Positions 53,024 through 60,965 of a DNA stretch of 64,000 nucleotides are shown piece by piece. Under the pieces are notes generated by a model. The model did no database searches, was not told where the DNA came from, and saw only the letters and a list, made by a program, of their open reading frames with translations. The DNA comes from Palsa-504 sp963806335 (lineage in GTDB: Bacteria; Actinomycetota; Actinomycetes; Streptosporangiales; Streptosporangiaceae), in the NCBI GenBank assembly GCA_963806335.1, contig CAWDXO010000010.1, positions 310,001 through 374,000 of the forward strand, given 5' to 3'. A program made the translations under genes and the position numbers. Each line of letters begins with the position of its first letter. Within the stretch, counting starts at the first letter, position 1.

Positions 53024-53456
53024 GCCTAAAGAAGACGACCTCAGTTTCTACCTCGGCTTCCACGCGCTGATGACGGTCGGCGGGAAGCTAGTCCGGACCC
53101 GGCCTGTCTACGACAGTGACTGGGATGAAGGAGATCAGTTCAGCTACTGGCTGCGGCCCTTCCGGCCTAGCCGCCCGGACGGCCGGTGGCTCGCGGACCG
53201 GCGAGACGGCAGCCCGTATCCGGTCCTCGCCATCTCTGCGGCATCTCGCACCGCTGACTGGGAGATGAGCCTGTCCTCCGCCAGCTTCGACACCTGCCTG
53301 TCGGCCGCAGACGGATGGCTGACAGTGTGGGAACGGTCGGCAGAACAGACCTATGACCGGAGTCAGGACATCGCGATCCAGTCGGCACTGGTCGACCCCG
53401 TGCACGGCACAGCCCTGGCGTCCGCGCTGCAGACCGGAGCCTGTCAAACTGATTGA
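53022..53456 (+). pseudogene. 3' fragment of an unidentified gene
   Basis: The frame reads KEDDLSFYLGFHALMTVGGK, GDQFSYWLRPFRPSRPDGRW and DGSPYPVLAISAASRTADWE, an ordinary protein interior without a natural start; ATG 53070 has no ribosome binding site. It meets the epoxide hydrolase fragment at 53022, so a deletion or insertion fused two unrelated loci. Family not recognised. Confidence 0.5.
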
Positions 53457-53473
53457 GACATCAGGCAGCTGGA

Positions 53474-53690
53474 TTACTCTGACGGGTGGGTCTCGATGGT
53501 GATGCGGGGCTTGTTGATCCATACCTTGGCTGGCAGGGCCGGCGCGAGCGGGCGCCATCCGCGGAACCGGTCGGGCCGGGCGGCGAAGGCGCCGTCGAGG
53601 ACGAGCTGGCGGCGGGCCTGGATGGCCCAGGCGGTGCCGTCGTGGACCGAGGCCGGGGTGTGCAGGCCGATCCCGGAATGGCTATGACCA
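53474..53690 (-). mobile_element. IS3-family transposase relic, C-terminal end
   Basis: SHSGIGLHTPASVHDGTAWA then IQARRQLVLDGAF and LPAKVWINKPRITIETHPSE is the C-terminus of an IS3/rve-type integrase. Only about 70 codons remain. It runs opposite and into the start of the IS110 transposase, which probably inserted into it. Confidence 0.65.
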
Positions 53691-54724
53691 TCGTAGAAGA
53701 CAGACCTGTCATCACCGGCGGCGTGGACACGCACGCCGACATGCATGTCGCGGCCGCGCTCGATCCGATCGGCGGGCTGCTGGGCGTGCGGGAGTTCCCT
53801 GCCACCGCGGCCGGGTACGGCAGTTTGCTGCGCTGGCTGGGCGAGTTCGGGGCCGTCGCCCTGGCCGGCGTCGAGGGGACCGGCAGCTACGGCGCGGGCC
53901 TGGCCCGGCACCTGGCCGCGGCCAGCATCACGGTCGTGGAGGTCGATCGCGCGGACCGGCAGGACCGGCACCGGCAGGGCAAATCGGATCCGCTGGATGC
54001 GGTCAGCGCGGCGCGGGCGGCGCAGTCCGGGCGGGCATCGGGGGTGCCGAAGGGGCGGGACGGGGCGGTGGAGGCGATCCGGGCGCTGATGGTGGCCAAG
54101 CGCAGCGCCCGCCATGAGCGGACCCAGGCGATCAACCAGGCCCGGGCGCTGATCGTGACCGGCCCTGATGAGCTGCGGGGCCGGTTCGCCGGCCACTTCC
54201 CGGCCGCGCTGGTGGACGCAATCGCGGCGCTGCGTCCCCGGCCCGGTGATGTGCCCGGCTATGCGACCCGGGTCGCGCTGCGCGAGCTGGGCCGCCGCGC
54301 GCAGTTCCTGGACGCCCAGCTGAGGCGCCTGGATGAGCTGATCGGCCCGCTGGTCACCGCCCGCGCGCCCGGCCTGCTCAGCCTGCACGGGGTCGGCCCC
54401 GATACCGCCGCGCTGCTGCTGGTCGCCGCCGGGGATCACCCGGAGCGGCTGCGCAGCGAGAGCTCGTGGGCGCACCTGTGCGGTGTCGCGCCGATCCCGG
54501 CCTCCTCGGGCAAGACCAGCCGGCACCGCCTCAACCGCGGCGGCAACCGCGAGGCCAACCACGCGCTGTGGCGGATCGTGATCACCAGGATGAGCTCCCA
54601 CCCGGCCACCCGCGCCTACGTAGCCCGGCGTACCAAGGAAGGGCTGTCGAAGAAGGAGATCATCCGCTGCCTGAAGCGGTACGTCGCGCGCGAGGTCTAC
54701 CACCAGCTCCGCGACAGCGCCTGA
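53678..54724 (+). CDS. IS110-family transposase (RuvC-like DEDD recombinase)
   Basis: 348 residues. The N-terminal DEDD domain has GGVDTHADMHVAAALD, VEGTGSYGAGLARHL and VDRADRQDRHRQGKSDPLDA; the C-terminal Tnp_20 domain has LLSLHGVGPDTAALLLVAAG and the serine region HLCGVAPIPASSGKTSRHRL then NRGGNREANHALW. IS110 enzymes act with a structured guide (bridge) RNA encoded in the element's non-coding end. The start is ATG 53678 or 53684. The element's ends are not obvious; a structured repeat begins eight bases after the stop. Confidence 0.9.
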   Translation: MAMTIVEDRPVITGGVDTHADMHVAAALDPIGGLLGVREFPATAAGYGSLLRWLGEFGAVALAGVEGTGSYGAGLARHLAAASITVVEVDRADRQDRHRQGKSDPLDAVSAARAAQSGRASGVPKGRDGAVEAIRALMVAKRSARHERTQAINQARALIVTGPDELRGRFAGHFPAALVDAIAALRPRPGDVPGYATRVALRELGRRAQFLDAQLRRLDELIGPLVTARAPGLLSLHGVGPDTAALLLVAAGDHPERLRSESSWAHLCGVAPIPASSGKTSRHRLNRGGNREANHALWRIVITRMSSHPATRAYVARRTKEGLSKKEIIRCLKRYVAREVYHQLRDSA

Positions 54725-54731
54725 GGCCCGC

Positions 54732-54859
54732 GGCTTCCCCGGGGCGGCTTAGCCCGCTATTCGGCTGCCGCACCCTGGTGCTGGCCTCCGATCGATCTGC
54801 CTGCCGCCCCGGGACCCTCTCCACCCCTTGACCTGGTGACCTGATACGAGCCTGCCCTC
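54732..54859 (+). repeat. Direct repeat copy 1, with long-range hairpin
   Basis: About 128 bp, roughly 85 percent identical by eye to copy 2 at 55307-55434. It holds 11-bp arms CCCGGGGCGGC (54738-54748) and its complement (54803-54813). Conserved inner blocks are TTCGGCTGCCGCA and ATCGATCTGCC, and the outer block GAGCCTGCCCTC. Confidence 0.75.
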
Positions 54860-54924
54860 GCGCGAGCGAACCCGCGCCGGGCTCACCGCGACCAACCCCT
54901 CTTTCCTCCCCTGGAGGCATCACC

Positions 54925-55305
54925 ATGAACGCCACCGCCATCCCCGTTCAGAAGCTGACCTGCCAGCTCCTGGACACCGCCGCCGGCATCCCCGCCGACA
55001 CCGCCGCCGCCGGGCTGATCATCAGCCACGGGCACTTCCTGCATCGCGACGCCTTCCGCCGGACCATCACCGCCGGCACCAGCATCTGCACCGGCCAGCC
55101 GCTCGCCACCATCGGCTGGGACGCCGCCCTGCACGCCCTGGAGACCGGGCTGCTGCCCTGCGCATCCTCCGAGCAAGCCATCTTGCGGATCGCCGCCAGC
55201 CTCGGCGACCCCGCCATCCCCGTCCACCTGCGCACCGTCCTGGGCAACCTCGACACCCGCAACATCACCCTTATCGCCACTGCCATCACCACCGCCAACG
55301 GCTAA
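54925..55305 (+). CDS. Hypothetical protein between two structured direct repeats
   Basis: 126 residues from an ATG with GGAGG upstream. It is Ala/Thr/Ile-rich and probably helical: LTCQLLDTAAGIPADTAAAG, LIISHGHFLHRDAFRRTITA, ALHALETGLLPCASSEQAIL, PVHLRTVLGNLDTRNITLIA. No membrane segment or known motif. It starts 200 bases after the IS110 transposase and is bracketed by the two repeats, so it may be a passenger of that element or an independent unit duplicated with its flanks. Confidence 0.55.
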   Translation: MNATAIPVQKLTCQLLDTAAGIPADTAAAGLIISHGHFLHRDAFRRTITAGTSICTGQPLATIGWDAALHALETGLLPCASSEQAILRIAASLGDPAIPVHLRTVLGNLDTRNITLIATAITTANG

Positions 55306-55306
55306 C

Positions 55307-55434
55307 AGCTTCCCGGGGCGGCCTGGCCCGCGATTCGGCTGCCGCAACCCATGCTGGCCATCTATCGATCTGCCGGCCGCCCCGGGGACCCTTTCCGCCC
55401 TGCTGACCTCGTGACCTGATATGAGCCTGCCCTC
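55307..55434 (+). repeat. Direct repeat copy 2, with long-range hairpin
   Basis: Begins two bases after the stop of the 126-residue gene. The arms are 12 bp here (55312-55323 with 55375-55386): the extra C-G pair, absent in copy 1, keeps the stem while the sequence differs, as expected for a functional RNA or DNA structure. Confidence 0.75.
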
Positions 55435-55953
55435 CCAGACCGGGATCGGCCCATCCCTGTCGTGTCCGTCTCTCAGCAAATCCAGACCCCACCGATTCCC
55501 CAGATGACCGAGAAGAACGCCTTGACAAACATAGGAGCATCGTTATGCGCGAATTCTTGTGAGTGTCAATCGTTCCGCTCGTAACTGTATGTTGGCGGCG
55601 GAGTCTCTGATGGCAGTTCGGAGTGCATTCGCGGCTCTTTGCGTAAAAACCCGCTCCGCCGCGTGTGCCGGCCCGTCTCACCTGCGAGCTTGTGCCGAGT
55701 CGGGATGCGGAGCATCGCGCGGGCGCGGAGACCTCTACGACGGAAAATGAAATGTCGCAGAATAGCGGTATATTCCGGTAATCTGCTGCGTGGGCGGCCG
55801 CTATTCTTTCTTGCGCAGGCTGGATTTGAGGCGCCTATTCACGGATGATGGAAAGAGGAGCGGTTTTTCCTGATATGCGGCTGGGGGTGGACCGGGGTGT
55901 GCGCGGCGCCGATGGGGATGCTCCCGGCAGGCGGCCAGCGGCCGGGCGGGGAC
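55435..55953. other. AT-richer intergenic stretch
   Basis: About 520 bases with lower GC than anything around. It includes TTGACA at 55520-55525 and a purine-rich start-like ATG followed by a five-codon frame (MREFL). No gene is recognised. The base composition suggests imported DNA linked to the recombinase that follows. Confidence 0.4.
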
Positions 55954-57356
55954 ATGCTCGCATCCTGGGCGGAGGGCCTGGGCCAGAGCCGGACTGGTGC
56001 GGGCGGCCGGGAGTGCCTGCGGTTCGCGTTCTACGGGCGGGTCTCGACCGAGGACTGGCAGGACCCGGTGACGTCGCGGGCCCGGCAGCTGCAGCAGGCG
56101 GTGATGCTGGTCCGCGGGCGCGGGGTGATCGTGGCGGAGTCTTCGATGCGGGGCAGAGCCGGACGCCGCGCTGGTCGGGCAGCTGGCGGATCCGGACCGA
56201 GGGTGGGACGATCGTGATCGGGGAGTATGAGCGGGCGTTTTACGGGAGCCAGTACGCGCTGATGGCGCCGCTGTTCGAGCATTACGGGATCGGCCTGTGG
56301 ATGCCGGAGGTCGGCGGGCGGGTCGACTGGCACGCCGAGGATCACGAGCAGGCCATGCTCGCGCTGGGCCTGTCGTCCAAGCGGGAGATCACCCGGACCC
56401 GGATCCGGGTGCGGACCGCGATGGCCGCCCAGACCCGGGAACAGGGACGCTATCTCGGCGGCCGCCCGCCGTGCGGATACCGGCTCGCCGACGCGGGGTC
56501 GCACCCGAACAAGGCCCACGCCGCCTGGGGCCGGCGGGCGCACCGGCTCGAACCCGATCCGGTGACCGCGCCTGTCGTCAGGTGGATGTTCGCCCAGCAG
56601 CTGGCCGGGCACAGCGCCGCGCGGATCACCCGGGCGCTGAACGACGCCGGGGTGCCGTGCCCGTCGGCGGCGCGGACCCGGCCCGGAACCCGCACCGGAC
56701 GGGGGCGAGGTGGACGCTACGCACCGTCGCCGCCATCTTGGCGAACCCGCGGTATACGGGCCGGCAGGTGTGGAACCGGCAGCGCACCGACTTCGACCTG
56801 GCCGACCCGGCTAATACCGGGCTCGGGCACAAGCAGGTGCAGCGGTGGAACCTGCCCGAAGGCTGGGTCATCTCCAGGCACCCGGCACATGCGGCGCTGG
56901 TCAGCGAGGCCGATTTCATCGCCGTCCAGGACACGGCCGCGCCGCGCGGCCCGGCCGGTCCCGCTGCCCGCCGGTACCTGCTGGCCGGGCTGCTGGCGTG
57001 CGGGCGGTGCGGGCGAGGCTGGAACAGCCTGGTCCAACGGCAGGCCCGCCTACCGGTGCCGCCACGGCCACACCAGCGCCACCGCTCCCGGCCCCGGCCG
57101 GCCCGGGAACACCTACGTCCGCGAGGACCAGATCCTGCCGCACCTGGCCGCGATCAGCATCCTGCTCGCCGGTTCTGCCGGGACACCGGGCCGCGGCAGC
57201 TGCGATGTCACGCCGGTGACCGGCCCGGCAGATACGGCCGGGCTGATCGACCGGATGCGCGCCGATGGTCTCGTACTGACCTACGACCCCGACGACCAGA
57301 CCCTGCGCGCCGGCAGCCTGGACGCGCCGCCGGTGACCATCGGCAATAACCACTGA
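55954..57356 (+). pseudogene. Serine recombinase (resolvase/invertase type), multiple frameshifts
   Basis: The N-terminus LRFAFYGRVSTEDWQDPVTS has the catalytic Ser of serine recombinases. Then, in a second frame, IGEYERAFYGSQYALMAPLF, LGLSSKREITRTRIRVRTAM and GRYLGGRPPCGYRLADAG; in a third, RTVAAILANPRYTGRQVWNR and the zinc-ribbon start LLACGRCGRG; finally NTYVREDQILPHLAAISILL. At least three shifts (near 56150, 56690 and 57040) are needed, so the gene is inactive or badly sequenced. This is the large-serine-recombinase arrangement used by integrative elements and phages. Confidence 0.75.
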
Positions 57357-57794
57357 CATCGGAACCAGGAAAGGAGGCCGCCCAGCCAGAACCGAGATAC
57401 CCGGCACCCGCCGCGGCCGGAGGCTAAGTGGGTAGCACCGTAAGTCCGTCGGGGGCCAGGATTCGGGTTTGTATCCGAGCGCTGCGAGGTGGAAAGTGCA
57501 GGCGGTGTCGAGTGCTTCTTGCGGGCTGCCGATGGGGAGCCCGGTGAGCAGGACGGCGTCTTCGTAGCGGTCGCGGGCGGGTGAGTAGATCGCGAAGCCG
57601 AAGGAGTGGGCGGAGCCGCCGTAGCGGAGCCGGAACAGCGGGATCTGCTCACCGCCGGGCAGCACGCCGGTGATGTAGGCGAAGGAACCGTGGTACCTGG
57701 CCTGCACTTTGGCCAGCTGGGGCCAGTTCTTTTCGGCGTGGTCCAGCAGCCGCAGGAGGATGGAGCTGCGGGTGGATTCCGGGATGGCGGGCAT
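56916..57794 (-). CDS. Hypothetical protein, 3' end uncertain
   Basis: The first 105 codons look real: IPESTRSSILLRLLDHAEKN, QLAKVQARYHGSFAYITGVL, PLFRLRYGGSAHSFGFAIYS, GSPQEALDTACTFHLAALGY. Similar short proteins are common in actinobacteria, without known function, and normally end at about this point. Beyond base 57440 the frame continues opposite the recombinase gene and is not coding-like, so the natural stop was probably lost when the neighbouring DNA was joined. Confidence 0.5.
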   Translation of the reverse strand: MPAIPESTRSSILLRLLDHAEKNWPQLAKVQARYHGSFAYITGVLPGGEQIPLFRLRYGGSAHSFGFAIYSPARDRYEDAVLLTGLPIGSPQEALDTACTFHLAALGYKPESWPPTDLRCYPLSLRPRRVPGISVLAGRPPFLVPMSVVIADGHRRRVQAAGAQGLVVGVVGQYETIGAHPVDQPGRICRAGHRRDIAAAAARCPGRTGEQDADRGQVRQDLVLADVGVPGPAGAGSGGAGVAVAAPVGGPAVGPGCSSLARTARTPAARPAGTGGQRDRPGRAARPCPGRR

Positions 57795-57882
57795 GCCTCA
57801 TTGTGCCGCGCGACGGCATCGGGCCTGGTTATGATCCCCTCCCGGGAGCGGATGACCCAGTGGTGATTTCCCGGGAGCTGCC

Positions 57883-59130
57883 ATGCCGCTGCCCCGCGCC
57901 GTGCCGGTCGCGCTCACCGCCGCTGAGCGCACGACCCTGAAGAAACGTGCCCGTGGCGCGAAGACGGCGCACCGGGACCGGCTGCGGGCGCAGATTGTGC
58001 TGGCTGCGGCCCGTGGCCGGGACAACGCCCGGATCGCCGCGGACCTGCAGATCACCGCCGATACCGTGCGCAAGTGGCGGGGCCGGTTCGCCGCCCGGGG
58101 CCTGGCCGGGCTGGCTGACCTGCCCCGGTCGGGTCGGCCGCGGCGGATCAGCGAGCTGACCCGGGCTGCGGTTGTCGCGCTGGCCTGCCAGCTGCCCGCC
58201 GCGACCGGGGTCCCGCTGTCGCGCTGGACCGGGCCGGAACTGCTGGCCGAGCTCACCCGGGCCGGGACAGCAAAGGAGCTGTCGGTGTCCTCGGTGCTGC
58301 GGATCTTGGCCGAGCATCCGGTCAAGCCGTGGCAGTACCGGTCCTGGATCTCTGTCCGCGATCCGGACTTCGAAGCGAAGGCGGCGGTGATCTTGGACCT
58401 GTACAAGGGGTTTTACCAGGGCCAGCGGCTGCAGCCGGGCGACCGGATCTTGTCCGTGGACGCCAAGCCCTCCATCCAGGCCCGCGGTCGCTGCCGTCCC
58501 ACCGCCCCGGCCGCGCGCGGCACGCCCATGAGGGTCGAGCACGAATACGTCCGCCACGGCGCCCTGGCCCTGCTGGCCGCCGCCCTGGACGTGCACACCG
58601 GCAAAGTGTTCGCCGCCACCCCGCAGGCCACCGGCATCGCCCCGTTCATGGACCTGATGAGCCAGGTCATGAGCCGGCCGGAGTATAAGGACGCGCCCCG
58701 GGTGTTCGTCATCGTGGACAACGGCTCCGACCACCGCGGCCAGCCCGCCATTACCCGCCTCCGCGACGCGTACCCCAACGCGATCATGATCCACACGCCG
58801 GTGCACGCATCGTGGTTGAACCAGGTGGAAATCGTCTTTTCCGTCATCCAGAGGAAAGTCCTCACCCCCGGCGACTTCCCTGGCCCGGGCACCCTCAGCT
58901 ACGCCCTGCACGCCTTCGTGAACCGCTACAACCGCACCGCCCGGCCGTTCAACTGGAAGTTCACCGCCGATGACCTGACCGCACTGCTCCGCCGCATCAG
59001 CCAACGCGAGCAATCGGCCGCCGGCGAGCAAGCCACCCTGTCCCCAGGGCTCCTTCATGGCATCAGGAGATTGCGAGCTCCATGCGAGGTGCGGCGCCAA
59101 ACTCCGTTTCTGCGACGCCACAGTCGATGA
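57883..59130 (+). CDS. IS630-family transposase
   Basis: DDE transposase of up to 415 residues. N-terminal helix-turn-helix (ARGRDNARIAADLQITADTV then RKWRGRF), second HTH with LSRWTGPELLAELTRAG, catalytic Asp in ILSVDAKPSIQ, second Asp in VFVIVDNGSDHRG, Glu in HASWLNQVEIVFSVIQRK. The family's usual C-terminus is reached at LTALLRRISQRE; the last 40 codons run opposite the GNAT gene and may be foreign. Terminal inverted repeats were not found by eye. Confidence 0.88.
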   Translation: MPLPRAVPVALTAAERTTLKKRARGAKTAHRDRLRAQIVLAAARGRDNARIAADLQITADTVRKWRGRFAARGLAGLADLPRSGRPRRISELTRAAVVALACQLPAATGVPLSRWTGPELLAELTRAGTAKELSVSSVLRILAEHPVKPWQYRSWISVRDPDFEAKAAVILDLYKGFYQGQRLQPGDRILSVDAKPSIQARGRCRPTAPAARGTPMRVEHEYVRHGALALLAAALDVHTGKVFAATPQATGIAPFMDLMSQVMSRPEYKDAPRVFVIVDNGSDHRGQPAITRLRDAYPNAIMIHTPVHASWLNQVEIVFSVIQRKVLTPGDFPGPGTLSYALHAFVNRYNRTARPFNWKFTADDLTALLRRISQREQSAAGEQATLSPGLLHGIRRLRAPCEVRRQTPFLRRHSR

Positions 59131-59503
59131 AACCGACGGCGCGGTAAAATCCCAGCGCGTGAGGATTGGCAGTCACCTCCAGCCGCTCAACGCCCCGTGC
59201 TCGCAGGACGTCTACGATGCGGGTGACGAGTGCAGCGGCAATCCCGCGCCTCATATATCCCGGGTCGACAAATAGGTCTTCGAGTTCTATGGTGCCGGCG
59301 GTCTCGATCCAGGTGGCGAAGCCGGCAAGCGAGCCGTCCTCTTCCGCGACATGAGTGCGGCCCTCGGCTAGCCCCTCGGGCCCCAGGATCAGGTATTCCG
59401 GATGAGCAAGCAGGTTGTCGCGGTCGCCTGCATTAGACAGCGAAGCGCGGCGGGAGACGCTGGTCGCGGCGGCGAGGTCGGCAGATGTTCCAAGCCGGAT
59501 CAT
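59063..59503 (-). CDS. GNAT-family N-acetyltransferase
   Basis: 146 residues. MIRLGTSADLAAATSVSRRA opens the fold, DGSLAGFATWIE and LEDLFVDPGYMRRGIAAALV form the acetyl-CoA motif A (R-x-x-G-I/A), ANPHALGFYRAVGFIDCG is the C-terminal motif B. It overlaps the IS630 reading frame by 68 bases on the opposite strand but appears complete. Substrate unknown. Confidence 0.85.
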   Translation of the reverse strand: MIRLGTSADLAAATSVSRRASLSNAGDRDNLLAHPEYLILGPEGLAEGRTHVAEEDGSLAGFATWIETAGTIELEDLFVDPGYMRRGIAAALVTRIVDVLRARGVERLEVTANPHALGFYRAVGFIDCGVAETEFGAAPRMELAIS

Positions 59504-59640
59504 TCCCGCAGTGTGCAGCACGCGGCTTGAGCCGCTCAGGTTGAGTCCGCATTTGGCGGCGACCTGGCCGACGTCCGCACGCGCCGCGCGGCGGGCGGTG
59601 TTGCCGGGGTACCCGGTTGACGGCATGGCGGGCTGGGGCC

Positions 59641-60420
59641 ATGCTGGCGGCTGTGTCCGGGACCGGTGATCACGTGCCGCGCAACCGCGCGGCGTGGGAC
59701 CGGTGGGCGGAAGAATACGCGGGCCCGGGCTTGTGTAACTGGGCGGCGGCCGAGCCCAGCTGGGGTATCTGGGGGATCGCCGAGGTGCAGGCGGGCGTGC
59801 TGCCCGCTGACCTGGAGGGCCGGGACAGCATCGAGCTGGGCTGCGGCACCGGGTATGTGTCGGCGTGGCTGGCCCGCCGCGGTGCGCGGCCGGTCGGGCT
59901 GGACAACTCCGCGGCGCAGCTGGCCACCGCCCGCCAGCTGCAGGACCGTTTCGGGCTGCGGTTCCCGCTCATCCACGCCAGCGCCGAGCAGGCACCCTTC
60001 ACCGATGGCCGCTTCGACCTGGCGATCTCGGAGTACGGCGCCAGCATCTGGTGCGATCCCTACGCGTGGATTCCGGAGGCAGCCCGGCTGCCGCGCCCCG
60101 GCGGCCAGCTGATCTTCCTGGTGAACTCGGTGCTGCTCATGCTCACCGCCCCGGACCAGGACGGCCTGCCCGCCACCGGGCGGCTGCTGCGGCCCTACTT
60201 CGGCATGCACCGGTTTGAATGGCCAGATGATGAGTCGGTGGAATTCCACCTTGGCCACGGCGACATGATCCGGCTGCTCCGCGGCTCCGGCCTGGAAGTC
60301 GAGGATCTCCTCGAGCTCCGGCCCGGGCCAGGTGCTACCACACGATATCCGCTGACGACCTTGGAATGGGCGCGGCAATGGCCGTGCGAAGAAGTCTGGA
60401 AGGCCCGCAAACTCCGCTGA
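59641..60420 (+). CDS. Class I SAM-dependent methyltransferase
   Basis: 259 residues. Motif I DSIELGCGTGYVSAWLARRG, the acidic loop PVGLDNSAAQLATAR, motif II/III FDLAISEYGASIWCDPYAWI and PEAARLPRPGGQLIFLVNSV fit a UbiE/Methyltransf_11 fold. The N-terminus NRAAWDRWAEEYAGPG is common in actinobacterial members. The start is ATG 59641 or GTG 59653. Target molecule unknown; it is adjacent to, and divergent from, the acetyltransferase. Confidence 0.85.
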   Translation: MLAAVSGTGDHVPRNRAAWDRWAEEYAGPGLCNWAAAEPSWGIWGIAEVQAGVLPADLEGRDSIELGCGTGYVSAWLARRGARPVGLDNSAAQLATARQLQDRFGLRFPLIHASAEQAPFTDGRFDLAISEYGASIWCDPYAWIPEAARLPRPGGQLIFLVNSVLLMLTAPDQDGLPATGRLLRPYFGMHRFEWPDDESVEFHLGHGDMIRLLRGSGLEVEDLLELRPGPGATTRYPLTTLEWARQWPCEEVWKARKLR

Positions 60421-60632
60421 TTCCAGCTCCGTACGGAAACCGGCATGTCCAACCCGGACATGGAAGGCACCATTATTTATTCCGCTGGGACATACTCACA
60501 TGCCGCGTAGCGCGCGCCGAACGAGCCGTAGCGCGGCCGGGGCAGTGACCGGACTAGGACGTGGGTGTTATGGTGCGGGAACGGCTGATAGACCAACGTG
60601 ATCACAGAGGACACTGGCAGGGGAAGGAAGCC

Positions 60633-60965
60633 GTGACGGAGCACTCTAACGTCGAGCTGACGCGGCGGGGCTATGAAGCGTTTGCCAAGGGAGACCTGGC
60701 AACGCTCACCGAGTTGCTGGCCGACGATGTTGTCTGGCACGTGCAGGGTGTCGGGCCGCTCAACGGTAACTACCACGGCCGGGACGAGGTCTTCGGTTTC
60801 TTCGGCAGGCTAGCCGAGGAGACCGGCGGCACTTTCCGGCTGGACGTCCACGATGTGCTCGCCAACGACGAGCATGCCGTTGCGCTGTGTGCGCTGTCTG
60901 CTTCCCGCGGGAATAAGTCGATCGAGGTTGGGTGCGGCTCCAACCTGAATCTTTCACGGGGGTGA
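60633..60965 (+). pseudogene. SnoaL-like (NTF2-fold) protein truncated by an IS
   Basis: Residues 1-97 form most of a SnoaL-like cone: VELTRRGYEAFAKGDLATLT, LLADDVVWHVQGVGPLNGNY, GRDEVFGFFGRLAEETGGTF, HDVLANDEHAVALCALSASR. The last strand is replaced by GCGSNLNLSRG, read from the end of the neighbouring IS1380 element. GTG 60633 follows GGAAGG. Confidence 0.65.

Noticed and set aside
57420..57490. Possible tRNA-like segment with GGATTCGGGTTTGTATCCG
   Set aside because: No acceptor stem, D arm or anticodon arm can be built around it. No tRNA or rRNA gene was found in the window.
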